64,000 nt of DNA from Pseudomonas siliginis. GTDB taxonomy: Bacteria; Pseudomonadota; Gammaproteobacteria; Pseudomonadales; Pseudomonadaceae. The notes under the pieces are model-generated. The model saw nothing but the letters and a program-made list of their open reading frames with translations. It was not told the origin of the DNA and made no database searches. Each line of letters starts with the position of its first letter. The first letter of the stretch is position 1. Below are positions 44,550-53,723 of the stretch, piece after piece. Made by a program: the position numbers and the translations under genes. Where the stretch lies: positions 1-64,000 of the forward strand of contig NZ_JAHSTW010000001.1 of the NCBI RefSeq assembly GCF_019145195.1, written 5' to 3'.

Positions 44550-44760
44550 TTACAAAGTCAGCGTTCCGGCCCACAACATCCGGCCAGCGTAAATCGCGGC
44601 GGCCCAGATGATGATCAACACACCCGTTTCCGGACCGCTGAGCGGCTGACCCTGACGCGTTTTCAGCGTGCCCAGGTAAATCAACGAGCCAGGCGCGTAG
44701 AGCAGAGCGCTGAGCAGCAGGTATTTGGGGCCGCGGCATACAGCTGAATCAATCGGATGA
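44550..44760 (-). pseudogene. C-terminal remnant of an ArcD/PotE-type antiporter
   Basis: Minus-strand translation gives RLIQLYAAA in one frame, then after a one-base shift PKYLLLSALLYAPGSLIYLG, and ETGVLIIIWAAAIYAGRML up to a TAA stop at 44550. This is the last-helix pattern of APC basic-amino-acid antiporters such as ArcD. The upstream body is gone: the fragment abuts the 3' end of the sensor kinase gene. ANR-controlled arc genes often neighbour usp genes in Pseudomonas, so this may be the scar of a lost arginine deiminase locus (inference). Confidence 0.7.
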
Positions 44761-46131
44761 TTATTCCCCTGCCGGAATCGATAACGTCGCCCTCAAACCG
44801 CCCTCTGCGCGGTTTGTCAGTTCAATCCGTCCGTTCAGTCGCATTGCTATGGTGTTGACAATGGTCAACCCCAACCCGGCGCCATGCGCCGTGCCACGGC
44901 TGTAGAAACGCTCGAACAATCGCTCTCTGTCCGATTCATCGATTCCCGGCCCTTGATCGTCGACTGTCAAATGACAGAAGCCATCGGACTTGCTCAGGTG
45001 CACGGTGATCGCACCGTGTTCGGGGGAGAAATTCGCCGCGTTGGTGATCAGGTTATTCAGCGCGATATCGATGGCGGCGGGGTCGGCGAGGACATGAAAC
45101 GGTTGGTCGCTGACCTCGAAGATCAACTCAAGGTGTTTGCTCAGCAACCACGGTGTCAATTGCACCAGGCTGTTGCGTACGGTTTCGCTGAGATCAATGC
45201 GTTGCAGTGGCGGCGGATTTGGTTTGGGTTCAAGACGCGCCATGGTCAGCAGCTGATTGACCAGTCGGCTCGTGCGGTCGACTCCGGAGATCAGAAACTC
45301 AAGTGACTCACGACGCTCCTCTTCGGTACCGGCCTCCTGCAGATTTTGCGCATGCACCCGCAGCACCGCCAGCGGCGTGCGCATTTCATGCGCGGCATCG
45401 GCGATAAAGCGACGCTCCCGGCCGAGCACCTGCTGAATCTGCGCGAGCATGCGGTTGAGCGCTGCCTGCATGGGTTCCAGCTCACTGGGCAGGGGCGTCA
45501 GTTGCAGCGGCTCAAGTGAACCACTGTGACGGGCGCGCAGAGTCGCCGCCATGTCTGCCAAGGGCTTGAGCCCCCAGCCTATGGCCAGCCAGATCATCGC
45601 GGCGAGGATCAGGCTGCCAACTATGTTCGGCCACAGTGTGTGGCGCACGATGCGGTCGACCAGGTCGGTGCGCACATCGTCGCGCTCGCCGACCCAGATG
45701 CGCAGGCCGTTCTGCCTGTCTTCCAGCATGAACGCTCGCCATTGCCGACCTTTCAGATCGACAACGTCGCTGAAGCCCGTTCTCGTCGGCGGCGCAGTGA
45801 AGGAGGGCGCACTGGCGGTGTGTACCAGCACCTCGCCTTGCGGGTTCCACACCTGGAAGGCGATTTTGCTTTCGTAAGGATGTCCATCAACCCGTGGCTT
45901 GGCTTCGCCGAGAGCCTGATTGAACGCCTGATACAACTGCGCGTGCTCGGTACTCGCCATCGGCATACGCATCACGCCCTGCAGCAGGCGTGCGTTCTGC
46001 GCCAGTTGGGCGTCGTATACCTCGGCGATTTCGTGGTTGCTGTCATGCACGTTGAAGAGGCTGAGTACCGCCAGACCGGCCAGTAACAGGCCGATGATCA
46101 GGGTCAGCGTGCGCCGGCGGATCGAGGTCAT
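44761..46131 (-). CDS. Sensor histidine kinase
   Basis: 456 residues. TM1 at about 8-26, a periplasmic domain to about 165, TM2 at about 168-188, a HAMP-like linker, the H-box RRFIADAAHEMRTPLAVLRV (phospho-accepting His about 249), N-box ALNNLITNAANFSP, and G-boxes DDQGPGIDES and GAGLGLTIVNTIA. The family is QseC/PmrB/TctE-like. It overlaps the response regulator gene by 4 bp. The signal is unknown; position at the end of the biosynthetic operon suggests it senses the product or a related envelope signal. Confidence 0.9.
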   Translation of the reverse strand: MTSIRRRTLTLIIGLLLAGLAVLSLFNVHDSNHEIAEVYDAQLAQNARLLQGVMRMPMASTEHAQLYQAFNQALGEAKPRVDGHPYESKIAFQVWNPQGEVLVHTASAPSFTAPPTRTGFSDVVDLKGRQWRAFMLEDRQNGLRIWVGERDDVRTDLVDRIVRHTLWPNIVGSLILAAMIWLAIGWGLKPLADMAATLRARHSGSLEPLQLTPLPSELEPMQAALNRMLAQIQQVLGRERRFIADAAHEMRTPLAVLRVHAQNLQEAGTEEERRESLEFLISGVDRTSRLVNQLLTMARLEPKPNPPPLQRIDLSETVRNSLVQLTPWLLSKHLELIFEVSDQPFHVLADPAAIDIALNNLITNAANFSPEHGAITVHLSKSDGFCHLTVDDQGPGIDESDRERLFERFYSRGTAHGAGLGLTIVNTIAMRLNGRIELTNRAEGGLRATLSIPAGE

Positions 46132-46796
46132 CGACGCTCCTCCACCAGATAACCCACGCCGCGGATGGTGCGGATCAGGTCGGTGGAGAACTTCTTGCGC
46201 AGGTGATGAATGTGCACTTCCAGGGTGTTGCTTTCCGCTTCTTCATTCCAGCCGTAGAGCAACTGGATCAATTGATCGCGAGTCATCACCCGCCCGGGCG
46301 GCGACAGCAGTTCGTGCAGCAGCTGATATTCCTTGGGGGTGAGCGCGACCGGTTGGCCTTGATAACTGACCTGCTGGGTGCCGGGGTTGAGGCTGATGCC
46401 GGCGTGTTCGATCAGCGCCTGAGCGCGCCCGGCACTGCGGCGCAACAAGGCGCGCAGACGGGCTTTGAGTTCGGCGAGGTCGAAGGGTTTGACCAGGTAA
46501 TCGTCAGCACCGGCGTCGAGTCCGGCAATGCGGTCTTCGGTGGCATCGCGCGCGGTGAGAATCAACACCGGCAGGTTCGAGCCGCTGTCACGCAGGCGAC
46601 GCAATACTTCGAGGCCATCCATGCGTGGCAGGCCGAGGTCCAGCACGGCGACGTCAAACGTTTCGCTGAGCAGTGCATGCAAGGCGCTGCTGCCGTCCTT
46701 GAGCCAGTCGACCGTGTAACCCTCGCGACCCAGCGCCTGGTAAATGCCTTCACCCAGCGCTACGTCGTCCTCGATCAGTAATAAACGCACGCGCAC
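46128..46796 (-). CDS. OmpR-family response regulator
   Basis: 222 residues. Receiver domain 1-118 with acidic pair IEDD (about 8-11), phosphorylated Asp in VAVLDLGLPRMDGLEV (about 52), conserved Thr/Ala in LILTARD and Lys in YLVKPFDLAE. A winged-helix DNA-binding domain occupies about 128-222 (LTPKEYQLLHELLSPPGRVM, TLEVHIHHLRKKF, IRTIRGVGYLV). Translationally coupled to the sensor kinase. Probably controls the seven-gene operon it belongs to. Confidence 0.9.
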   Translation of the reverse strand: MRVRLLLIEDDVALGEGIYQALGREGYTVDWLKDGSSALHALLSETFDVAVLDLGLPRMDGLEVLRRLRDSGSNLPVLILTARDATEDRIAGLDAGADDYLVKPFDLAELKARLRALLRRSAGRAQALIEHAGISLNPGTQQVSYQGQPVALTPKEYQLLHELLSPPGRVMTRDQLIQLLYGWNEEAESNTLEVHIHHLRKKFSTDLIRTIRGVGYLVEERR

Positions 46797-46801
46797 TCCT
46801 T

Positions 46802-47446
46802 TCAGTCGAGTTTCTTGTTCACGTCCACCAGCAAGGCGTCGATCTCTTTACGACGCCCGGCATCGGCGCTTTCGCGGCCCGCACGGGGTGCGGCTTGTCT
46901 GGCCTTGATCAGCGCTGCCTTGGCTTCAGCGTAGCGCTTCTGACGGTAGAGATGGTCGCCCCAGAAGTACAGACTGTCGATGCCATCGGGGTTGAGCTGC
47001 AGGGCTTGTTTGAGCAATTGCTCGGCCTTGTCGCTGTCGCCGAAGCCGATCGGCCAGCCCGGTACCCGATCGTACAATGCAGCGAGGCTGGTATAGGCCG
47101 AGCCTTGCAGGGCTTTAGGGTCAAGCGTCAGGGATTTTTCCAGGTCCGTCTTGGCGTCCTTGGCTTTGCCCAGGGCACCGAGCCCGCCCTCGGCACCGGC
47201 CCAACTGCTGGTGACGATGCCTTTCCAGATCCAGGCTTCGGCCACATTCGGACGTTGCGTGGTGAACGCGTTGGCTTCGCTGGCCAATTGCTCGAACGCC
47301 GCGGCGCGCTGTTTTTCCGCCACCTCGTATTGAATGTGCGCCCAGTTCTGCTGGATGCCGGTGAGACGTTGCTGATCGGCCGGCTCAAGCGCCCAGACAC
47401 TTTGACTGAGGGCGGCAAACAGCAGGCATGTGGAGAGTTTTTTCAT
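46802..47446 (-). CDS. Exported tetratricopeptide-repeat protein
   Basis: 214 residues with a signal peptide (KKLSTCLLFAALSQSVWA, cleavage near residue 19). TPR-like helices appear at AEAWIWKGIVTSSWAG, DLEKSLTLDPKALQGSAYTS and AEQLLKQALQLNPDGIDSLY with YRQKRYAEAKAALIKARQAA. A periplasmic scaffold is expected. It overlaps the SDR gene by 4 bp and ends 5 bp before the response regulator. A link to sensing or product export is conjecture. Confidence 0.8.
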   Translation of the reverse strand: MKKLSTCLLFAALSQSVWALEPADQQRLTGIQQNWAHIQYEVAEKQRAAAFEQLASEANAFTTQRPNVAEAWIWKGIVTSSWAGAEGGLGALGKAKDAKTDLEKSLTLDPKALQGSAYTSLAALYDRVPGWPIGFGDSDKAEQLLKQALQLNPDGIDSLYFWGDHLYRQKRYAEAKAALIKARQAAPRAGRESADAGRRKEIDALLVDVNKKLD

Positions 47447-48252
47447 GGCGTTAGAGCCTCGTTGTCAGGTTTTTCACTGAGACGGCGGATCAGTGGCAAC
47501 TGCTTGCGCAGGCCGCGATCCACCAGATGCGGAAGTAAGCTGTTCAAACGGACGAAAAATCGCTCCGGCCAGCCTAGGTACAGATCACGACGGTCGCCGG
47601 CAATCGCATGCATCACTGCCGACGCCACGGTCTGCGGATCGTCAACGCTGGCCTTGAGGGCATCGTTCAAGGCTTGCGCAGCGGCGCTGTTCATCGAGGT
47701 GCGGGTGGCCCGGGGCGCGACATACAACACGCTGACCCGCGTGTCGGCCAGCTCGCGGCGCAACGCCTCGGAGAATCCGCGCAGGGCAAATTTGCTCGCG
47801 CAATAACTGGCGTAACCGGGGTAACCGATCGAGCCATAGGTCGAGCCGACGTTGACCACCATCGCGCTGTCAGCCTGCTTGAGCTGCGGTAACAGCATTT
47901 TGGTCAGGCAGATTGGCGCGCTGATGTTCACCGCAAGCATCGCGTTGATGTCACTGTCATCGAGCTGTTCGAGCATGGCGAAGTGATTGACCCCGGCGGC
48001 GTTGATCAGCAGGTTGATGCCGCCGATGGCGTCGGCGGCGGCCAACACTTTGCGCCGATCGCTGAGGAAGGTCAGGTCGGCGGCGACCCAGCACAGGCTC
48101 TGCGGATACCGCTCAAGCAGCGGCAGCAGCGCCTCCTGATGCCGCGCCACGGCCAATACCCTGGCACCGGCGGCGCACAAGGCACTGGCGATGGCCAGGC
48201 CGATGCCGCCACTGGCACCTGTCAGGACCACGCGGGCTTCATGCAGCTGCAT
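47443..48252 (-). CDS. Short-chain dehydrogenase in the biosynthetic operon
   Basis: 269 residues. TGASGGIGLAIASALCAAG (about 12-30) is the cofactor motif, LINAAGVNHF the NNAG equivalent, VVNVGSTYGSIGYPGYASYCASK holds Ser, Tyr and Lys of the active site, and the C-terminal extension resembles acyl-chain-handling SDRs (VASAVMHAIAGDRRDLYLGW). NADPH-dependent keto or aldehyde reduction of an acyl intermediate is inferred. Start overlaps the preceding gene by 14 bp. Confidence 0.85.
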   Translation of the reverse strand: MQLHEARVVLTGASGGIGLAIASALCAAGARVLAVARHQEALLPLLERYPQSLCWVAADLTFLSDRRKVLAAADAIGGINLLINAAGVNHFAMLEQLDDSDINAMLAVNISAPICLTKMLLPQLKQADSAMVVNVGSTYGSIGYPGYASYCASKFALRGFSEALRRELADTRVSVLYVAPRATRTSMNSAAAQALNDALKASVDDPQTVASAVMHAIAGDRRDLYLGWPERFFVRLNSLLPHLVDRGLRKQLPLIRRLSEKPDNEALTP

Positions 48253-48913
48253 GTTGGGCCTCAGCGTCGCGCGGCAGATCACGGAACATGTCGGTGTAGA
48301 GCCGATAGACGACTTTCGAAGCATGAATGACCGCCGCTTGATCGTCAGGGTCTTCCAGCTGATTCATCAACCGCCGATAGGTCTGCATGTGCTCGATATC
48401 GAGTGCGCCGTGGGAGCTCAGATAGCTGAATGCCGTTTCCGGCAGCGCCAGGCGATCGCGAATGCTCCCCGCCGCGTGGGTGGCCAGGGCAATGCTGGTG
48501 CCTTCGAGCACGTTTACCATGCCGAACAGACCCACCGGATTGCCCCGGGCGATCAGATCGTAGAGAAAACTGACCATCAGCTCGATTGACAATGACGGCT
48601 GACCATCACGCACCGCGTCGCGATCACCGCCACAGGCGGCAATGTCGTTGAGCACCCACTGCTCGTGGCCGTATTCATCTTCAATGTACTCGCACACCGC
48701 TTTGCGCAGCCATTCCAGGCGCGTCGGCAGGCGTGCACCGCAAGCCATCATCAGCGGCACGGTGTGGCGCACGTGGTAGTAAGCCTGGGCAAGAAAGGCC
48801 CGATAGCTGTCGAGGCTGACCTCGCCTTGCAACGCATCGACGATGATCGGCAGGTTGAACAGCTCGTGGCGTTCGCGTTGCGTGGCTTCTTGCAGGGTGT
48901 CGAAAAAACTCAT
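48239..48913 (-). CDS. Iron-containing redox enzyme of the haem-oxygenase-like (TenA/PqqC) fold
   Basis: 224 residues. Metal-ligand pattern: YYHVRH (45-50), EYIEDEYGHEQW (75-86, with Glu78, His83), VLEGTS (Glu137) and SHGALDIEHMQTY (His168, Asp172, His175). This spacing matches haem-oxygenase-like diiron oxidases and related iron enzymes, a group known to perform oxidative decarboxylation, N-oxygenation and fragmentation chemistry on amino- or fatty-acid-derived substrates. The upstream neighbour is an AMP ligase and the downstream one an SDR, so the substrate is probably an activated acyl or aminoacyl compound (inference). Start coincides with the ligase stop. Confidence 0.8.
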   Translation of the reverse strand: MSFFDTLQEATQRERHELFNLPIIVDALQGEVSLDSYRAFLAQAYYHVRHTVPLMMACGARLPTRLEWLRKAVCEYIEDEYGHEQWVLNDIAACGGDRDAVRDGQPSLSIELMVSFLYDLIARGNPVGLFGMVNVLEGTSIALATHAAGSIRDRLALPETAFSYLSSHGALDIEHMQTYRRLMNQLEDPDDQAAVIHASKVVYRLYTDMFRDLPRDAEAQHAAA

Positions 48914-50391
48914 TATGCGGATTCCTCGGAAGTGGCGGATTCGGTCAATTGCGTGTGGTACTGCGCGATGATGGCGTCACGGCGCGGCCGGCCATTGGCG
49001 GTGAGCAGGCCGTTGGCGGCGGTGAAGGGCTGCGACAGGCGCGTCCACTGATGCACCTGGGCGTAATCGGGCAACGCCGCGTTCGCTTCGGCGACGGCGG
49101 CGGTCAGCTCGGCATCGGTGCAGTTCGGACGATGCGGCCAGAGCAGGGCGTGGTTGTGCGGCATCGCCTCGCCATAGACGAACGCTTGAGCGATGTGGCG
49201 GCGCTGGGTCAGTTCCGACTCGACCCATTCCGGGTTGACGTTTCGCCCGTAGCTGGTGACGAATTGGTGTTTTTTGCGGCCCTTGAGATAGAGAAAACCT
49301 TCCGGATCGAACTCGCCGAGATCGCCACTCGGCCACCATTGATCGGTATACGCCGGCTCCCCCAGATAACCGTGCAACACCGAACCCTTGATCAGCACTT
49401 CGCCGTCCTCGGCCAACCGCACCTCGATATGAGGCAGAGGGCGCCCGACGCTGCCCGGACGGCGCGCGCCGGGGCGATTGAGGCATACGACCGAGGCGCA
49501 CTCGGACAAGCCGTATCCCTCGTAAATCGGTAACCCGACCCGTTGCGCGCGGTGCAGCAGATCCACTGACACCCGCGCGCCACCGACCGCGGCGAAGAGC
49601 AGGGTTTGCGGATCGAAAGCCTTCTGTTCAGCGGCGCTGACCAGAACTTGCAGCAGCTGTGGCACGAGTATCAGGCTCTCCGGCGCACGCTTGGCCAGAT
49701 AACCGAGCAGGCGCGCAACATCGATGCCGCTGGCGCCTTGAATGCCGAGGGTTGTCTGGCTTGGCAGGCTCAACACCGCACCGGCGTACAGCGCGGCATA
49801 ACAGCCCAGGTTCTCCAGCAGGATCGCCAAAGGCAACAGCGCCAGATGGTGCTCCGGTCCAGTGGCTGCGCTTGCCTGATCAAGCTCCCGGGCAACGCGC
49901 AGGAAGCTGCCGGCGCTCAGGCACACCCCTTTCGGCGTGCCGGTGGTCCCGGAGGTAAACGTGAGTTTCGCGGTGCCCGCCGGCATGCGACTCGGGCCAT
50001 TGAACGAGCGACACCAGAATTCACCTCGTAATTCATAGCCCGCCGCCAGCAGCTCGGCTTGCAGTTGCGGCTCGGCGATCACCCGTTCGGCCTGGCTCTG
50101 CTCCAGACAATGGGCGCGCTGCGCGGCGCTGAAAAACGGCGGCAGCGTTACGCAGGTCAAGCCTTCGAACAACACAGCCAGATCCCAAAGCATCGCGTCG
50201 ACGCCGTTGTCCAGCGCCAGCGCAATCACCTGCACCTGCTCATCGCGCAGGCGCTCCTGGCGATACAACACCTCGGCATACAACGTGGCGTAATCTATTC
50301 TCAGCGTGTCGCCCCACAGGGCTGAGGCGTTGTCATTGCGCCGGGCATGGTCGCGCAGGGTTTCCTGGAAGCGTTGCAATTCAAGCGACAT
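48913..50391 (-). CDS. AMP-dependent acyl/aryl-acid ligase
   Basis: 492 residues of the ANL superfamily. Phosphate-binding core LTFTSGTTGTPKGVCLS (about 155-171), YEGYGLSECASVVCLNRPG (about 295-313), GDLGEFDPEGFLYLKGRKKH (A7-A8, about 382-401) and a conserved Arg/Lys. The final C-terminal lysine motif is less clear than usual. The enzyme adenylates a carboxylic acid and passes it to CoA or a carrier. No carrier protein is in the operon. Start at MSLELQ, 11 bp inside the preceding gene. Confidence 0.85.
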   Translation of the reverse strand: MSLELQRFQETLRDHARRNDNASALWGDTLRIDYATLYAEVLYRQERLRDEQVQVIALALDNGVDAMLWDLAVLFEGLTCVTLPPFFSAAQRAHCLEQSQAERVIAEPQLQAELLAAGYELRGEFWCRSFNGPSRMPAGTAKLTFTSGTTGTPKGVCLSAGSFLRVARELDQASAATGPEHHLALLPLAILLENLGCYAALYAGAVLSLPSQTTLGIQGASGIDVARLLGYLAKRAPESLILVPQLLQVLVSAAEQKAFDPQTLLFAAVGGARVSVDLLHRAQRVGLPIYEGYGLSECASVVCLNRPGARRPGSVGRPLPHIEVRLAEDGEVLIKGSVLHGYLGEPAYTDQWWPSGDLGEFDPEGFLYLKGRKKHQFVTSYGRNVNPEWVESELTQRRHIAQAFVYGEAMPHNHALLWPHRPNCTDAELTAAVAEANAALPDYAQVHQWTRLSQPFTAANGLLTANGRPRRDAIIAQYHTQLTESATSEESA

Positions 50392-51058
50392 GGCAGGCTC
50401 CTTCAACGGAAGTCGGCAAACCCAGGCGAGTGAACAGGCCAATATTGCGCAGGTGAACAAATCCCGCGCGAATGTTGCCGACGTGCACCCAGGGTTTGCT
50501 TTCGTAATAACTGCCCCAGTGTTGACGCTCGTCACCCAGTCGCTGTGGATCAGCGGCGCACAATGTCACGGGCTTCAAACCCAGGCGATGGAAGCTGTTG
50601 ACCAGCCCGATGTTGCCGGTGAAGGTCACCCATTCCAGGCCGCCCATGGCCAGCAGATAGGTGATGGCGATGATGCTCAGGCGCGCACTGCCGGTATCGC
50701 TGGCGGCGAGGTTGCCGACTTCGACGATGACCGTGCGATCCACTGCACGACCGGCGGCGGCACTGATCAACGACTGGATCGGTTCATCCAGATAGCGCTC
50801 GAGAAACAGTGCCTCCAGATGCGCTCGACGGACCCCGGCCACAGCACACAACTGGCCATCGCTGTTGTGCATGCCGAACAGCTCGGGCATGAAATGGCGG
50901 ATTTCGGCACCGTGAGCCGTGCGGAAACGCTGCTGGATAAAGGCTTCAAACGGCGTGCGCAGCTCGTCCTCCGGCAACGCGTTTCTCAGCGTCATCGGCA
51001 TCGATTCGGCCTGGCCGAAGTGCAGGGGCAGCGGGATGTTCCAGTCGAATTCGGGCAT
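50381..51058 (-). CDS. Thermostable hemolysin (delta-VPH) family protein
   Basis: 225 residues. RTAHGAEIRHFMPELFGMHN (about 46-65), AVAGVRRAHLEALFLERYLD (about 72-91), IVEVGNLAASDTGSARLSII and HRLGLKPVTLCAADPQRLGD are landmarks of the T_hemolysin family. The fold is thought to be acyltransferase-like (related to GNAT/acyl-homoserine lactone synthases), so an N- or O-acyl transfer step is possible. GGAGG precedes MPEFDW; an in-frame ATG 14 codons upstream is less favourable. First gene of the operon. Confidence 0.8.
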   Translation of the reverse strand: MPEFDWNIPLPLHFGQAESMPMTLRNALPEDELRTPFEAFIQQRFRTAHGAEIRHFMPELFGMHNSDGQLCAVAGVRRAHLEALFLERYLDEPIQSLISAAAGRAVDRTVIVEVGNLAASDTGSARLSIIAITYLLAMGGLEWVTFTGNIGLVNSFHRLGLKPVTLCAADPQRLGDERQHWGSYYESKPWVHVGNIRAGFVHLRNIGLFTRLGLPTSVEGACHVA

Positions 51059-51264
51059 GGGCAGAACGCCTCCCTCAATGGGTTTGAGCGCAGTATCCAA
51101 GCCATTTCTTAACGAAGTCTGAAGATGAAAAACCGTTAACAGCAGCGCCGATCTTCAGACTCCCTTAAGGCTGGGCAAGCATGGTTAGCCTTGATTCAGG
51201 GCAACCGGATCGATAATTTCGAGCGAGATGATCGTCGCTCCACAACAATCACGAGGCGTTTCCT

Positions 51265-51816
51265 ATGATTCGCGACACCGCTGTAACCCGTTATGGAAAA
51301 CTCTCAATCATCCTGCATTGGCTGATGCTGGCGTTGTTCGTCGGTGTGTATGCGTGCGTCGAAATCAAAGGCTATATGCCCAAAGGCAGCGAAGCACGCG
51401 GCCTGCTGATGGGTATGCATGGGCTGTTTGGCGCAAGCATCTTCGCGTTGGTGTGGATTCGCCTGATCGGCCGCCTGACCCCGCGTCCACCGATCACCCC
51501 CAAACCACCGGCGTGGCAGACCGCAGTTGCGCACCTGACGCACCTGGCGCTGTATGGATTGATGATTGTCACACCGCTACTCGCCTGGCTGATGCTCGCG
51601 GCGGGCGATAAACCGTTTCCGTACTTCGGTTTCCATGTGCCGGCGCCGGTGGCTATTGATCCGGACCTGGCCAAACAACTCAAGTACTGGCACGAATGGA
51701 TTGGCAGTGCCGGCTACTGGCTGATCGGCCTGCACGCGCTGGCGGGGCTGTTCCACCATTACTGGGTGAAGGACAACACGTTGCAGAGGATGTTGATTGA
51801 GCGTGTCCGCTCTTGA
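51265..51816 (+). CDS. Cytochrome b561
   Basis: 183 residues with four transmembrane helices. His residues for two haems are visible in SIILHWLMLALFVGVYACVE (about 17), MGMHGLFGASIFALVWIRL (about 52), HEWIGSAGYWLIGLHALAGL and LFHHYWVKD. Bacterial b561 proteins oxidise superoxide or quinol at the membrane. Divergent from the hemolysin operon by 206 bp. The ATG has a weak ribosome site (GAGGCG). Confidence 0.9.
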   Translation: MIRDTAVTRYGKLSIILHWLMLALFVGVYACVEIKGYMPKGSEARGLLMGMHGLFGASIFALVWIRLIGRLTPRPPITPKPPAWQTAVAHLTHLALYGLMIVTPLLAWLMLAAGDKPFPYFGFHVPAPVAIDPDLAKQLKYWHEWIGSAGYWLIGLHALAGLFHHYWVKDNTLQRMLIERVRS

Positions 51817-51948
51817 GGCAGGCATCTTGCGCTGTTCGTCGAAGGGAATGTTCGCCGCAACTCAAGCGCATGGCTGCGGTGGAGCTGAAAATCCGGAACT
51901 GCCAGCCCTCGCCGATGCCGAAATAGCATCGACAACGAGGGCAAAGCC

Positions 51949-52077
51949 ATGACTGAAGAAGAACCCGAAGTGCCGCAAGAAGTACCGGATCAAACCACCC
52001 CGGCGCATTCCACCGAAGAAGAGCGCGAGCGCTTGAAGGACTTCAACAAGGACGGCATCCCGCCGGGCAGTTGCTGA
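51949..52077 (+). CDS. Small acidic protein, 42 residues
   Basis: MTEEEPEVPQEVPDQTTPAH followed by STEEERERLKDFNKDGIPPG and SC-stop. The composition is strongly acidic and the frame has third-position GC bias, unlike noise. CGAGGGC lies 6-12 bases upstream of the ATG. It ends 7 bp before the convergent MFS stop. No function known. Confidence 0.5.
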   Translation: MTEEEPEVPQEVPDQTTPAHSTEEERERLKDFNKDGIPPGSC

Positions 52078-52084
52078 TCACCGG

Positions 52085-53377
52085 TTACCGCGGCTGCGTC
52101 ACCAATTCTCCGCTGATCGCATCCATCATCGCCGGATGCTCCTCAGCGGCCACGCGCAAATCCTCGGTGACCCGCAACTCCGCACCCGTCGGTGAGTAGG
52201 TTGCTGCCGCCGTGAACGGTGCGGGGTTGGCCGGCACCGGGCGTTTGCCACGGCGCCAGAAGAAAAAGCTGACCATGCTCAGATTGACCACAGCGAAGAC
52301 CCAGAACAGACCGTTGGCGCCGAACGAGTTCATCACCGGCGAGATCATCATCGGGCTGATGGCCGAGCCCAGCGAGTTGATCAGCAGCAAACCCTGAATC
52401 ATCGGCACCAGCGCTTCGGCCGGGGCGCGGTCGGCCGCGTGGCTGACGGCAACCGGGTACAGCGCGAAGACGCCGCCACCGAGCAGAAACAGCATCGCCG
52501 CGAGCATTGTCGAAGACAGCGGCACCAGCACAATCACCAGTGATAACGCGGTGCACGCCACCGTCAGTAGCGTCAGCACCTGCAAGCGATCGGTGCGGTC
52601 GGACCAGCGTCCGACCGGATACTGCAGCAACATCGCCCCGAGAATCGTCCAGGCCATCATGCTGCCGACTTCTCCGACGTCCAGACCTCTGCGTTGCAGA
52701 TACAGCGGCAACAAGGTGTAGATCGCCGCGATGGTCACCCCCGAACCGAAACAGCCGACCAGCCCGGTCGGCGTCACGCCCAGCAGTTGCCGGGGCTTGA
52801 GCGGCTCGACCTGATCGAGCAGCGGCGACACGCGCGGCAGGATCACGATCGGCAGCACCGACAACGCAGCAAGCATGCCGGCGACCATGAACGGCGCGCT
52901 GTCACTCATGCCAGTGATGGTTCCCAGCGTCGCCTGGCCCAGAACGCCGGCGCCATAAAGGACGATCATGTACAGCGCGAGCAAGCGCCCGCGAATCTTT
53001 TCGTCACCGGCCAGCAGCAGCCAGCTCTCGATCACCAGAAACACACCGACCGTGGCCCAGCCATTGATCAGCCGCAGGACGAGCCAGCCCCAGGTGTCAT
53101 AGAACAGCCCCTGCAACAGGATCGTCACGGCAATCAGCGAGGCGAAGCTGCCGTAGGCGCGTATATGGCCGATGCGCAGAATCAGCCGGTCATTGAACAC
53201 CGCGCCCAGCGTCAGGCCGATGAAATAGGCCGACGAAACAATTCCGATCATCGTCGCCGAGGCGCCGGCGGCGTCCAGGCGAAGGGTGGTCAGGGAAGAC
53301 AGAAAACCATTGCCCAGAGCAATAATGAACAGCCCGAGCAGGGGCGCCAGCGCCATGGCCAGCAAACGCGGAGACAT
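52085..53377 (-). CDS. MFS transporter, YcaD-like
   Basis: 430 residues, 12 transmembrane segments. Inter-helix loop 2-3 reads GAVFNDRLILRIGHIRAYGS, the A-motif variant, and TM5 region IVLYGAGVLGQATLG is typical. Start at MSPRLLAMALAPLLGLFIIA with TTGAGG upstream; the open frame further up is not conserved-looking. The cytoplasmic tail of about 45 residues is hydrophilic. Substrate unknown. Confidence 0.85.
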   Translation of the reverse strand: MSPRLLAMALAPLLGLFIIALGNGFLSSLTTLRLDAAGASATMIGIVSSAYFIGLTLGAVFNDRLILRIGHIRAYGSFASLIAVTILLQGLFYDTWGWLVLRLINGWATVGVFLVIESWLLLAGDEKIRGRLLALYMIVLYGAGVLGQATLGTITGMSDSAPFMVAGMLAALSVLPIVILPRVSPLLDQVEPLKPRQLLGVTPTGLVGCFGSGVTIAAIYTLLPLYLQRRGLDVGEVGSMMAWTILGAMLLQYPVGRWSDRTDRLQVLTLLTVACTALSLVIVLVPLSSTMLAAMLFLLGGGVFALYPVAVSHAADRAPAEALVPMIQGLLLINSLGSAISPMMISPVMNSFGANGLFWVFAVVNLSMVSFFFWRRGKRPVPANPAPFTAAATYSPTGAELRVTEDLRVAAEEHPAMMDAISGELVTQPR

Positions 53378-53672
53378 AAAAACCTCAAGAAATCGAACAG
53401 CGCAACGTGCGCCTCTGCGCATGCGGTTGCCAGGCTGGAACAGGTGTTGTGCAAATGTCTGCCGATCGGGCAGGGCGGTGGCGTCGGCCATACGTCAATG
53501 AGGTATGGCCAGCCTGCGAGATCTTGCCGATGACCAGACCGGACCTCTGCAAGAGCGCGCGGGATTCTACGGCTTGCGCAGGATTTGCCAATAGCTGAAG
53601 GCTGCGACGTTAGGACGCAGGCTGTTTTGAGGTTCGAGAGGAGAATGAAAACCGTTCATCGGGCTGAGCTCC

Positions 53673-53709
53673 GACAAGGGCCATGCATGCAAAAGCTACG
53701 CAGGCCCTT
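53673..53709 (-). terminator. Hairpin after the alginate lyase gene
   Basis: CAAGGGCC (53675-53682 region) pairs with GGCCCTTG about 20 nt later, 15 bp downstream of the PL7 stop on the minus strand. Confidence 0.5.
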
Positions 53710-53723
53710 GCTCGTTTCAGCGC

